Source: Paenibacillus sp. JDR-2 (GTDB lineage Bacteria; Bacillota; Bacilli; Paenibacillales; Paenibacillaceae). Taken from it: a stretch of 64,000 bases of DNA. Below, piece by piece: positions 8,240-15,797 of the stretch. The DNA is taken from contig NC_012914.1 of the NCBI RefSeq assembly GCF_000023585.1, positions 5,897,501 to 5,961,500 on the forward strand. The letters run 5' to 3'. The position numbers and the translations under genes are program-made. Below the pieces are notes generated by a model, which searched no databases, had not been told where the DNA came from, and saw nothing but the letters and a program-made list of their open reading frames with translations. The number at the start of each line of letters is the position of its first letter. Positions within the stretch are counted from its first letter, which is position 1.

Positions 8240-9133
8240 ATGAAATTATGGCACTACGCGTTAATCGTATGTTTGGGAGGCTGCTGTTACGGGGTTTTGT
8301 CCACCTTTGTGAAACTGGCGTACGCGGCGGGTTTTTCCGTCTCCGCGGTAACCGGCGGGCAGTATCTTTTTGGGGCGGTGCTAAGCTGGCTGATTGTACT
8401 TCTCGTTAACAGGAAAGCGCCAACCCGCAAACAAACCGTAAAGCTAATGTTATCCGGAATTCCGTTTGGATTAACGGGCATTTTTTATTATCAAGCCTTG
8501 CAGACGCTTAATGCCTCGCTGGCTATTGTCATTTTATTTCAATTCGTTTGGATCGGAACGTTGCTGGAGTGGCTGCTGCTTAAGAAAAAACCGACAAGAA
8601 ATAAGCTGATGTCCATTACGCTCACGCTGATCGGTTCCGTTCTAGCCGCCAATATTCTGTTTCAGGGAAACATGTCGCTGTCATGGACGGGATGCGTGTG
8701 GGGATTGCTTGCCGCTTTGACCTTTTCTACTTTTGTCTTTCTCAGCAGCACGGTCGAGAGATCAACTCCTCCCCTATTAAAAAGCGCTCTTCTTTCCACG
8801 GGTGGCCTTATAACGATATTTATCGTGTTCCCGCCGACCTTTTTATTGGATTGGCATGTCGTAACGGGGCTGCTCCCTTACGGATTAGCGCTAGGCGTAT
8901 TTGGGGTCGTGCTTCCTCCCCTTCTGTTCTCGATTGGCATGCCGCATGTCGGCTCGGGGTTAGGAACGATTCTGACCGCATCTGAACTGCCGATTGTCGT
9001 TATTCTTTCCTCATTCGTGCTTGCGGAACCAATAAGCGCGCCGCAATGGATTGGCGTTGTCATTATTTTAAGCGGGATTGTCAGCAGCAACCTTCGTTTA
9101 AGGAAATCAGACCAGCCATCCTTAGCCGCTTAA
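8240..9133 (+). CDS. EamA/DMT-family transporter
   Basis: Polytopic inner-membrane carrier of 297 residues with about ten hydrophobic helices in two five-helix EamA repeats, typical of drug/metabolite exporters and amino-acid or nucleotide-sugar carriers. Hallmarks are the GG.CYG first helix, the central PTRNKLMSITLTLIGSVLA start of the second half, and the LAEPISAPQWIGVVIILSG end helix. The ATG at 8240 follows AAGGAGG (8227-8233) at good spacing; upstream in-frame TTG lies inside the terminator stem and is rejected. Expression is probably controlled by premature termination in the leader. Substrate unknown; identifying the leader ligand would identify it. Confidence 0.9.
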   Translation: MKLWHYALIVCLGGCCYGVLSTFVKLAYAAGFSVSAVTGGQYLFGAVLSWLIVLLVNRKAPTRKQTVKLMLSGIPFGLTGIFYYQALQTLNASLAIVILFQFVWIGTLLEWLLLKKKPTRNKLMSITLTLIGSVLAANILFQGNMSLSWTGCVWGLLAALTFSTFVFLSSTVERSTPPLLKSALLSTGGLITIFIVFPPTFLLDWHVVTGLLPYGLALGVFGVVLPPLLFSIGMPHVGSGLGTILTASELPIVVILSSFVLAEPISAPQWIGVVIILSGIVSSNLRLRKSDQPSLAA

Positions 9134-9310
9134 AGATTAAAGAACTATGTTTCCATATTAAAGAAATCTATTTTTTCTTGTCCCTGTCTGAGTAAATGCT
9201 CATAGAGTCACCGCATTGTAATGTTCTTGTAACACTGCACTCAGACTCCTTTCATTTACACAATCTATACTAATAGACATGACCCCCCTTTATTATATTT
9301 CTCTCTTGCA

Positions 9311-9345
9311 GCCTGCGGCCCCGTGCCGCAGGCACTTTGTTTTTA
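9311..9345 (+). terminator. intrinsic terminator downstream of the EamA gene
   Basis: GCCTGCGG pairs perfectly with CCGCAGGC around a 7-base loop, followed by a T-rich run to 9345. It lies 178 bp after the EamA stop; the stretch between shows no gene. Confidence 0.8.
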
Positions 9346-9404
9346 TAGGGATAGCATGGTAGTCTAATGAGGTGAGCTTACATAAGAACGGGGGCAGTAA
9401 AAGA

Positions 9405-10142
9405 ATGAGCGGCACTAATCATAAAATAGTCAGTCTTGCCGGCGTCACCTGTCTGCAGGTTGATCCCATCGGGCAATCGGTCGGGACCGTCATTTTATAT
9501 CATGGATGGGGCTCCGCGCAGGAAAGCTATTTATTTTTTGCTTCCATCGTTTCGGGGTGGGGTTATACGGTCATTGTTCCGGAGCTCCTCCATCACGGCT
9601 ATCGAGGCACTTTGAATTATGCGGATCCCGCCGTACTTGAACAGACCTTCCTCGAAATCGTTCTTCAAGGCTCCAAGGAAGCCGTGGAAATGGCTGAACG
9701 GCTTGGCGGGCCAAGCGGCGGCAAAATCGGCATTATCGGTCATTCCGCGGGAGGTTTCGTAGCTGCGGGAGCGTTCGCAAAAAATACGGATATTGCGGCG
9801 GCTGTCGTTATTAACGGCTCCTGCGCATGGACGGAATTTTATGAAGCATATCTGAAATACGCCGGAAAGCCGGCCTTAAGCGAAGAAGAACGTGCCGCTC
9901 TCGAGAAGCATGATCCGATTTCTTTATTGAACTTTGAGGATGAGAGAGGATTATTGCTGCTGCACGGAAAAGAGGATACAACGGTACCGATTCACAGCCA
10001 GCGTTATTTTATGGATAAAAAGGCCTGCGCCGCTCCCGAGCGTCTCCGTATGGTTGAGTACAGCGGTGTCAACCATCAGATCACGCTCAAGATGCTGGAG
10101 CAGGCCAAGCTATGGCTGGACAGCCATCTTCGGGCAAATTAA
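9405..10142 (+). CDS. alpha/beta hydrolase (esterase/dienelactone-hydrolase-like)
   Basis: Cytoplasmic serine hydrolase of about 245 residues. The oxyanion-side HG motif (ILYHGWGSAQESY) is near residue 33. The nucleophile Ser114 sits in GHSAGG, the acid is Asp in LLLLHGKEDTTVP, and the His is in GVNHQITLK near the end, completing the triad. Start uncertain: ATG 9405 is preceded by GGGGGCAGTAAAAGA; a GTG at 9372 would add 11 residues but has no ribosome site. It converges on the KDPG aldolase gene with only 14 bp between stops. Substrate unknown; similar proteins hydrolyse small esters. Confidence 0.87.
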   Translation: MSGTNHKIVSLAGVTCLQVDPIGQSVGTVILYHGWGSAQESYLFFASIVSGWGYTVIVPELLHHGYRGTLNYADPAVLEQTFLEIVLQGSKEAVEMAERLGGPSGGKIGIIGHSAGGFVAAGAFAKNTDIAAAVVINGSCAWTEFYEAYLKYAGKPALSEEERAALEKHDPISLLNFEDERGLLLLHGKEDTTVPIHSQRYFMDKKACAAPERLRMVEYSGVNHQITLKMLEQAKLWLDSHLRAN

Positions 10143-10156
10143 TATTCAGCAGCGGA

Positions 10157-10789
10157 CTAAAGCTTGCTTACGGCTTCAACAAACTGGCGTGCGCGGCCCG
10201 TTATTAGATCGAATCTTCCCTCGCGCACCCAGTCCAGATTCAGCAGCTTGCCGCCCATTCCGACCGCATTGGCACCCGCGGCAAAATAATCGGCGATATT
10301 ATGCAGGTCTACGCCGCCGGTCGCCATAATCGGTATGGAATCAAGCGGTCCGCGAATTTCCGATAAGTATTTGGTGCCAAGCGTCCCCATCGGGAACAGC
10401 TTTACCGCTTCGGCACCGGCCTTCCAGGCTTTTACGATTTCCGTCGGAGTCATGACGCCCGGCCATACCGAAACTCCTCTTTCGTTTCCGTAAGCAATGA
10501 CTTCTTCATCGAGATTCGGCGAGATCAGGAATTGCGCGCCTGCGGCGACGGCAGTCTTCGCCATCTCCGCATCCAGCACGGTACCCGCCCCTACTGCGGC
10601 CTGTCCGTCAAAGCGGCTGCGCCAGCGTTCGATCATCACGGCCGCGCCAGGCGTGTTCATCGTAATTTCCATTAGACGAATGCCGCCGTCAATCATGGCT
10701 TGTCCGGCAGCGTCCGCTTGATGGTCCTCTATGCCTCTCAAAATCGCCACAATCTTGTGCTCAAGCAGCAAATCCAGCATTTTACTCAT
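10157..10789 (-). CDS. eda: bifunctional KHG/KDPG aldolase
   Basis: Class I aldolase of 210 residues splitting 2-keto-3-deoxy-6-phosphogluconate (or 4-hydroxy-2-oxoglutarate) to pyruvate and an aldehyde, in hexuronate or Entner-Doudoroff catabolism. The Schiff-base Lys130 is in AVKLFP and the general base Glu41 in LMEITM; VGAGTVL and GMGGKLL complete the phosphate site. Start moved to ATG 10789 because AAAGGGGACGG lies upstream; the longer start would add eight residues. It follows mutY by 14 bp, apparently in the same transcript, which is not an obvious functional pairing. Confidence 0.93.
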   Translation of the reverse strand: MSKMLDLLLEHKIVAILRGIEDHQADAAGQAMIDGGIRLMEITMNTPGAAVMIERWRSRFDGQAAVGAGTVLDAEMAKTAVAAGAQFLISPNLDEEVIAYGNERGVSVWPGVMTPTEIVKAWKAGAEAVKLFPMGTLGTKYLSEIRGPLDSIPIMATGGVDLHNIADYFAAGANAVGMGGKLLNLDWVREGRFDLITGRARQFVEAVSKL

Positions 10790-10803
10790 CTCAACCGTCC
10801 CCT

Positions 10804-12000
10804 TTACGTCCAATATTCCCGCAATATGCGAATGAATAAATTCGGAAAAGCCAATGTTTCCATATCCTCAGGACCAATCCACCGGTATTCGCCCTGCTTG
10901 CCGCCTGCTTCATAAGCGGCCGCAGTCTCCGCAGCCAGGCTTGCGCCGGCAGCCGCTTCTCCGGCCCCCGCAAGTGCACCAAGGTCAGCCAGGTAAATTC
11001 TCATTTTCCAATGAATATGGCTAAATACATGATCCGCATCCATAAACCAGCGCTCCGGACGGACCAAGAGGCCTGTCTCTTCTTCCATCGACCGCGTCAG
11101 CCACTCGCCCGCGGCCGCCGTACTGCCGTCTGTCTCGGGAGCGGCATCAACGATTTGCTCCTGCTCCTTCGGCACGAGCAAATGAGGAAGCTCCCACATC
11201 TGCGCGAGTAATCCGGTCTCCGGACGCTGGCGCACTAGAATCTTGCCTTCATACACGCCGGTACCGGCGATAATCGCGGCAACCCGTTTTTCCGGACGAG
11301 GCGGCTTCGCCTTCGTCTTGATCGGCAGCTCCGTTTCGCGGCCGGCAAGACGAGCCTCGCAATGCTCCATCACCGGACAGGGCAGGCAGCTTGGCGATTT
11401 TGGCGTACAGACAAGTGCTCCAAGCTCCATCAGCGCCTGGTTGAAATCCCCGGCCGCCCCTTCCGGAATGAGGGATACCGCAAGCTTTTCAATACCGACG
11501 CGTGTCGCAGGCTTCGCAATATCGTCCTCAAGGCAGAAGTACCTTGATAGAACCCGCATGACGTTGCCGTCTACCGCAGGCTCCGGACGGTTAAAGGCAA
11601 TGCTCATAATCGCGCCGGTTGTATAAGGGCCAACGCCTTTAAGTCCCGCCACCGCCACTTTATCATCAGGCACAATACCGCCGTACCGTTCGACGACTTC
11701 GCGTGCTCCAGCCTGCAAATTGCGGGCGCGCGAATAATAACCGAGTCCTTCCCAGCACTTCAGCACTTCCGGCTCCGGCGCTTCGGCAAGCGCGCGTACC
11801 GTAGGAAATTTATTCATAAACCGCTCGTAGTAAGGAATAACCGTGTCCACCCGGGTCTGCTGCAGCATAATTTCCGATACCCATACGCGGTATGGATCCT
11901 GATTCATCCGCCATGGCAGATCCCGCTTGATTCTCCGGTACCAGGTGAGCAGCTCGCGGCTGAAGTAAGCTTTTGCCTCTTCCTTATTAATCGCTTCCAT
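10804..12000 (-). CDS. mutY: A/G-specific adenine DNA glycosylase MutY
   Basis: Base-excision repair enzyme of 398 residues removing adenine mispaired with 8-oxoguanine. The HhH-GPD domain covers about 20-195, with Glu43 in SEIMLQQTR and catalytic Asp144 after the LKGVGPYTTGA hairpin. The [4Fe-4S] cluster ligands are Cys198, 205, 208 and 214 (C-x6-C-x2-C-x5-C). A NUDIX-like C-terminal domain for 8-oxoG recognition follows (about 230-398), with an Ala-rich insert near 350-365. It starts 4 bp after the stop of an AraC-type regulator gene and precedes eda, so a three-gene transcript is likely. Confidence 0.96.
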   Translation of the reverse strand: MEAINKEEAKAYFSRELLTWYRRIKRDLPWRMNQDPYRVWVSEIMLQQTRVDTVIPYYERFMNKFPTVRALAEAPEPEVLKCWEGLGYYSRARNLQAGAREVVERYGGIVPDDKVAVAGLKGVGPYTTGAIMSIAFNRPEPAVDGNVMRVLSRYFCLEDDIAKPATRVGIEKLAVSLIPEGAAGDFNQALMELGALVCTPKSPSCLPCPVMEHCEARLAGRETELPIKTKAKPPRPEKRVAAIIAGTGVYEGKILVRQRPETGLLAQMWELPHLLVPKEQEQIVDAAPETDGSTAAAGEWLTRSMEEETGLLVRPERWFMDADHVFSHIHWKMRIYLADLGALAGAGEAAAGASLAAETAAAYEAGGKQGEYRWIGPEDMETLAFPNLFIRILREYWT

Positions 12001-12004
12001 TTGT

Positions 12005-12898
12005 CTAGTTGTTCACCTCTTTGTGTTCGGCAGTCTCCAGAGCCTTTGGAAGCTCCAGCTTCATAAACCGGCGGTATTGCTTTGGCGTTATTCCGGTATG
12101 CCGTTTAAGCAGCCTTGGCAAATAATGATTCAGCATTCCTACCTTGCCGGCAATTTCGGAAATCGGCAAATCCGTCTCCTTAAGCAGCTTTTTGGCCAGC
12201 TCAAGACGCCGCTCGGTTACATATTGAATCGGCGAGCAGCCCATTATCGATTTGAATGATGTAATTAAATAATTGGGATGAAGATAAGCGACCTTGGCCA
12301 AGTCCTCGATTTGAATGTTATGATGCAAATTTTGTTCAATATATAAGATGACATCATCCCATTTTTCTTTTCCAACCTCATTGCCGATAAAATAAGCATC
12401 ATTCAAATCATCCCAAGAGCTATGATCCAATAGATAAGCAATGAGCTCCAGTATGCCGGAATGCAGCCTGAGATTGCTCGAAACGGTCTGGAACTCTTGG
12501 GCATGAATCATTTTTTGCATAATTTCAACCACATGATACTCGTCCTGAACCTCAACGGATGAGGAAAAAGGAAGCTTAGGAAGCTTCATAAACTTCATAT
12601 CGTCCGGATTCCGAATACGGAAATGGCACCAATAGGCCTTTATCGTTTGCTTGATAACAATATTATAACTGACTTTCTGTTTTGGGCGAAGCACATATAT
12701 TCTGCCCGGCAGCAGATCATAGCCTACTCCCTTTGTCTCGAGAACGGCATGTCCTTCCATTAGGTAGAAAACCCTGTAATAATCGATTTCATCATTGTTG
12801 TTTAACCAGCCGGCTTCCCTCTCCGAATAAGCAGCCATAATAACGTCGATCTTTAAATGATCGAATTGTCTCTGTAATATCTGTATTCTCGTATCCAT
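12005..12898 (-). CDS. AraC-family transcriptional regulator with cupin-like sensor
   Basis: Transcription factor of 297 residues. The N-terminal half (about 1-130) is a beta-rich cupin-like sugar-sensing domain (YRVFYLMEGHAVLE ... LLPGRIYVLRPKQKV). The C-terminal 100 residues hold the two AraC helix-turn-helix motifs (IEDLAKVAYLHPNYLITSFKSIMG and ISEIAGKVGMLNHYLPRLLKRHTGITPKQYR). Such regulators usually control sugar utilisation genes, and eda two genes downstream may be relevant. It is divergent from the cytochrome c gene. The target is not visible. Confidence 0.9.
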   Translation of the reverse strand: MDTRIQILQRQFDHLKIDVIMAAYSEREAGWLNNNDEIDYYRVFYLMEGHAVLETKGVGYDLLPGRIYVLRPKQKVSYNIVIKQTIKAYWCHFRIRNPDDMKFMKLPKLPFSSSVEVQDEYHVVEIMQKMIHAQEFQTVSSNLRLHSGILELIAYLLDHSSWDDLNDAYFIGNEVGKEKWDDVILYIEQNLHHNIQIEDLAKVAYLHPNYLITSFKSIMGCSPIQYVTERRLELAKKLLKETDLPISEIAGKVGMLNHYLPRLLKRHTGITPKQYRRFMKLELPKALETAEHKEVNN

Positions 12899-13020
12899 GA
12901 CTACCCCTGTTATCTGGCTTTCGCTAATTATTTACTCTATTATATAAGCATTAAAGCTAAAATCATATTGGTAATCTTTTTAGATTTATTATAATCTAGA
13001 CACAGGAAAGAAGGAAAAAC

Positions 13021-13356
13021 ATGCTAGGAAAAGGATTAATTGCATCCTCCATTCTTGCCGCATTTCTCGCCGCCTGCGGCAGCGGCGGTTCCGGCTCCGC
13101 CATCTCAACCAGCCATATGGACGCTCCCGGGAAGACCGGAGCTGTATATAAAGCGAACTGCGTCAGCTGTCACGGCTCCGATCTCCAGGGGCGGATGGGA
13201 GCGCAAACGAATCTTCAACAGGTAGGCGCACGAATGACCCAGCCCGAGATTGTCGAGCAGATCAAGCATGGCGGATCTTCGATGCCGCCTTTCGAGGAGC
13301 GTCTGACGGACGAGCAGATTGCCGGACTGGCGGACTGGCTGGCAGGCAAGAAATAA
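13021..13356 (+). CDS. membrane-anchored class I cytochrome c lipoprotein (c551-like)
   Basis: Small electron carrier of 111 residues on the outer face of the membrane. A lipobox ends at Cys19 (LAAC) after a short hydrophobic core, then a Gly/Ser linker, then one haem c domain with CVSCH near residue 46 and an axial Met in SSMPPFEERL. This is the layout of B. subtilis CccB, cytochrome c551. It probably passes electrons to a caa3-type oxidase. AGAAGGAAAAAC precedes the ATG. It is transcribed alone and ends at a bidirectional terminator. Confidence 0.93.
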   Translation: MLGKGLIASSILAAFLAACGSGGSGSAISTSHMDAPGKTGAVYKANCVSCHGSDLQGRMGAQTNLQQVGARMTQPEIVEQIKHGGSSMPPFEERLTDEQIAGLADWLAGKK

Positions 13357-13370
13357 GAGTAATCATGCAG

Positions 13371-13424
13371 GAAAAGGCTGATCCGATATCCGGCTTTAAC
13401 AGCCGCTTATCGATCAGCCTTTTC
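13371..13424. terminator. bidirectional intrinsic terminator between cytochrome c and acpS
   Basis: GAAAAGGCTGATC pairs with GATCAGCCTTTTC (13 bp), with inner CGATA/TATCG and CGGCT/AGCCG stems, giving one long hairpin. Poly-A on the left and poly-T on the right make it functional in both directions for these convergent genes. Confidence 0.9.
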
Positions 13425-13435
13425 AATTCCTTCCT

Positions 13436-13831
13436 CTATTGCGTCTGTTCCATAATCGCCACCGCAGATGCAATAGAGCGATCATGAGTAATCGTAATAT
13501 GAATGCGATACCTCTCCGGCACCAGCTCAAGCCTCTCCCAAGCGCTGCCCGATAACGTGCATTCCGGCTTCCCTTCGGGTCCCCGCAAAATATCGATATC
13601 GGTGAATCCGACTTTAGCTCCGATCCCGCAGCCCAAAGCCTTCACTACGGCTTCCTTCGCCGCAAATCTTCCCGCCGTAAATTGCGCCAGACGCTTGCCC
13701 TCGTAGCTGCCTGCCAGATCCCGCTCCCGACTCGTCAATATCCGGCCTAGAAACCGGGCTCCGGCTTTGCTTGCAAGCAGTGCCTCCACCCGGTCCATAT
13801 CCGTTACATCATGCCCGATCCCCGCTATCAT
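13436..13831 (-). CDS. acpS: holo-[acyl-carrier-protein] synthase AcpS
   Basis: Cytoplasmic phosphopantetheinyl transferase of 131 residues that converts apo-ACP to holo-ACP with CoA. Magnesium ligands Asp8 (GIGHDVTDMDR) and Glu60 (GRFAAKEAVVKAL) are present, as is THD near the end. Length matches the family. The gene is 8 bp downstream of nadE on the same strand and ends at the bidirectional terminator, so it is the last gene of a run that includes nadE. Confidence 0.96.
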   Translation of the reverse strand: MIAGIGHDVTDMDRVEALLASKAGARFLGRILTSRERDLAGSYEGKRLAQFTAGRFAAKEAVVKALGCGIGAKVGFTDIDILRGPEGKPECTLSGSAWERLELVPERYRIHITITHDRSIASAVAIMEQTQ

Positions 13832-13839
13832 CGCTTGTA

Positions 13840-14649
13840 TCAGATCCCGGGAATCGGGGAGCGTTTATGCTCGGTACGCAAATATTGCTTCTCGAGCTTC
13901 GCTTTCGCTTCCGTTCCGATCTCTTTGCCTTCGAGATAAGCACTGTTCTCGTCATACAGGATGCCAAGCTCCGATTCGTCGGTCTGCCCTTCCCAAAGTC
14001 CGGCAGTTGGCGCTTTGTCCAGAATGCTCCGAGGTACGCCAAGCACGCTTGCAAGCTGGCGGACCTGGCGTTTGTTCAGCGAGCTGAGCGGCGTAATATC
14101 AACCGCTCCGTCGCCCCATTTCGTAAAGAAGCCGGTGATGGCTTCAGACGCATGGTCCGTGCCAACAACAAGCAGGTTGAGATCAAAAGCAAGCGCGTAT
14201 TGGACAACCATTCGCGTTCTGGCTTTCACGTTCCCTTTGCCGCCGCGGCTCAGATGGCGGTGAATCCCGATTGCTTTAAGCGCATGCTCGGTTTCCAGCG
14301 CAATCTCATCAACGGCTTCGCCGATATTCGTCTCCACCTTATGCTTCAGCTGGAACGCTTCCGCCGTTGCATAACTGTCCTCAATATCGACCTGCTCCCC
14401 GTAAGGCTGAAACACGCCAAGCGTCATATACTCCCGGCCGGTCTCGGCAGACAATTCATCCGTTGCCATCTTGCAGAGGCCAGTCGTAACCGCGCTGTCG
14501 ATCCCGCCGCTTATCGCAATCAAGAGGCCCGTTGTGCCCGACTTCTTCACGTACTCCTTCAAGAAGTCGACGCGTTTGCGGATCTCCGCAGCAGGATCAA
14601 TCTCCGGCCGTACGCCGAAGCGCTCGATTATTTCCTGTTGTAAACTCAT
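13840..14649 (-). CDS. nadE: ammonia-dependent NAD+ synthetase NadE
   Basis: Amidates deamido-NAD+ with ammonia and ATP, the last step of NAD synthesis; 269 residues, no glutaminase domain, so the ammonia-dependent form. The PP-loop SGGIDS is at residues 47-52, and GTDHASEAITGFFTKWGDGAVDITPL and LNKRQVRQLA follow the known NadE pattern, as does the C-terminal KRSPIP. It precedes acpS by 8 bp and follows the bacilliredoxin gene by 30 bp on the same strand. Confidence 0.97.
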   Translation of the reverse strand: MSLQQEIIERFGVRPEIDPAAEIRKRVDFLKEYVKKSGTTGLLIAISGGIDSAVTTGLCKMATDELSAETGREYMTLGVFQPYGEQVDIEDSYATAEAFQLKHKVETNIGEAVDEIALETEHALKAIGIHRHLSRGGKGNVKARTRMVVQYALAFDLNLLVVGTDHASEAITGFFTKWGDGAVDITPLSSLNKRQVRQLASVLGVPRSILDKAPTAGLWEGQTDESELGILYDENSAYLEGKEIGTEAKAKLEKQYLRTEHKRSPIPGI

Positions 14650-14679
14650 AGCCCAGGCTCCCCCTACTCCACCTGCCGA

Positions 14680-15114
14680 TTAACGGCAGAAACGGTCAAA
14701 TGCTTCAGTCAGATCAGCCGCGATTTCCGCAGCGGAACGGTTCTCGATTTGATGGCGTTCGATGAAATGAACCAGCTCGCCGTCTTTCATCAGAGCGATC
14801 GAAGGAGAAGATGGCGGATACGGAGCAAAATACTCGCGTGCTTTCGCCGTTGCTTCTTTATCTTGACCGGCAAACACGGTATACAAGTGATCCGGCGTAA
14901 TATCGTGCTGCAGCGCTTCGGCTACGCCCGGACGGCATTGACCAGCCGCACAGCCGCATACCGAGTTAACAACAACAAGAGTAGTTCCTTTAGCATCCGG
15001 AATTGCATCCGCAACTTCCTCAGGCGTGCGAAGCTCTTGGATCCCGATCCGGGTCAGATCATCGCGCATTGGTTGAACCATATCCAGCATATATCTCTCA
15101 AATGACATAGACAT
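14680..15114 (-). CDS. bacilliredoxin, BrxA/BrxB family
   Basis: Thiol-disulfide protein of 144 residues that removes bacillithiol from S-bacillithiolated proteins. The thioredoxin-like fold carries the diagnostic Cys53-Gly-Cys55 active site (SVCGCAAGQCRPG) with a further Cys60. Length and sequence match YphP/YqiW. It is encoded upstream of nadE on the same strand; AGGAGAGTG precedes its start. BrxA versus BrxB cannot be decided here. Confidence 0.94.
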   Translation of the reverse strand: MSMSFERYMLDMVQPMRDDLTRIGIQELRTPEEVADAIPDAKGTTLVVVNSVCGCAAGQCRPGVAEALQHDITPDHLYTVFAGQDKEATAKAREYFAPYPPSSPSIALMKDGELVHFIERHQIENRSAAEIAADLTEAFDRFCR

Positions 15115-15197
15115 TTGAAAACACTCTCCTTTGTAATAACCTAAATTTAGTTACTATTATACCGCCCGCTATGAAAATAAAGCAACCGGAGCAAATG

Positions 15198-15575
15198 TCA
15201 CTCCGGTTGCTTTTGCGGCGCTTCCTCCGAGTCCGGAACAGGATTCCCGGCCCGGTAAGCGCTGTTTTTGTCCTGATGCATAAAAATCCCCGCCTGGGGC
15301 GCGATTCCCCGTTCGAAATAATCCCGGTTCTCGGCGGTTTGGAAACCGATATCCTTAAAAGGATGGACCCACTGATCGCCCGCCATAACGGCCGGATCCA
15401 TCTCGGTGCTCCATTCATTAAGCGGCGAATTCGGCGAATCATAATCATGATCCCCAATCACTACGCCATGCTCGTTGACGAACGGCTCGCTCGGGCCTCT
15501 TCCCTCGCGGAATTCCGGGAGGAAGGAGATTTCGAACGGATCAAGCGACGGATCGTCCTCTTTGCCATTGCCCAT
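15198..15575 (-). CDS. DUF3905-type conserved protein
   Basis: Soluble acidic protein of 125 residues. It has LDPFEISFLPEF, EPFVNEHGVVIGDHDYDSPNSPLNEWS and DQWVHPFKDIGFQT stretches that I recognise as the conserved core of DUF3905, found in spore-forming Bacillales. No membrane segment or catalytic motif is evident, and no function is established. It directly follows a 43-residue small ORF on the same strand. Confidence 0.8.
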   Translation of the reverse strand: MGNGKEDDPSLDPFEISFLPEFREGRGPSEPFVNEHGVVIGDHDYDSPNSPLNEWSTEMDPAVMAGDQWVHPFKDIGFQTAENRDYFERGIAPQAGIFMHQDKNSAYRAGNPVPDSEEAPQKQPE

Positions 15576-15586
15576 CGCTTCTTCCT

Positions 15587-15718
15587 TTAGATCGAAGGGC
15601 GGTTTGGCCCGTCCAGCTTCTTATCGTAGCCGGCTTCGCCAGGAGCGGCACCTCCGGCTTTATTTTTGCTTGCCTGCTCGGTTTGCTCAATCGAGTTGCC
15701 TTTTTTATTTTTCGCCAT
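15587..15718 (-). CDS. small hydrophilic protein (43 aa) upstream of the DUF3905 gene
   Basis: ATG 15718 to TAA 15587, preceded by GGGAGG at about 9 bases. The product begins MAKNKKGNSIEQTEQ and continues with Ala/Gly-rich and Lys/Asp/Pro-rich sequence, highly charged and probably disordered. It is translated 11 bp before the DUF3905 start, so the two are probably an operon. Composition recalls small spore or desiccation proteins, but I cannot assign a family. Confidence 0.65.
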   Translation of the reverse strand: MAKNKKGNSIEQTEQASKNKAGGAAPGEAGYDKKLDGPNRPSI

Positions 15719-15797
15719 CGTAGTCGTCCTCCCGTGTATAACTGATTGTACGAACTACGATAGTATGCGCGTCAGGCATAAGCTTTATGTTCTCCCC

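Noticed and set aside
13771..14643. 290-codon plus-strand frame opposite nadE and acpS
   Set aside because: Spans two well-supported minus-strand genes and their junction; no recognisable protein.
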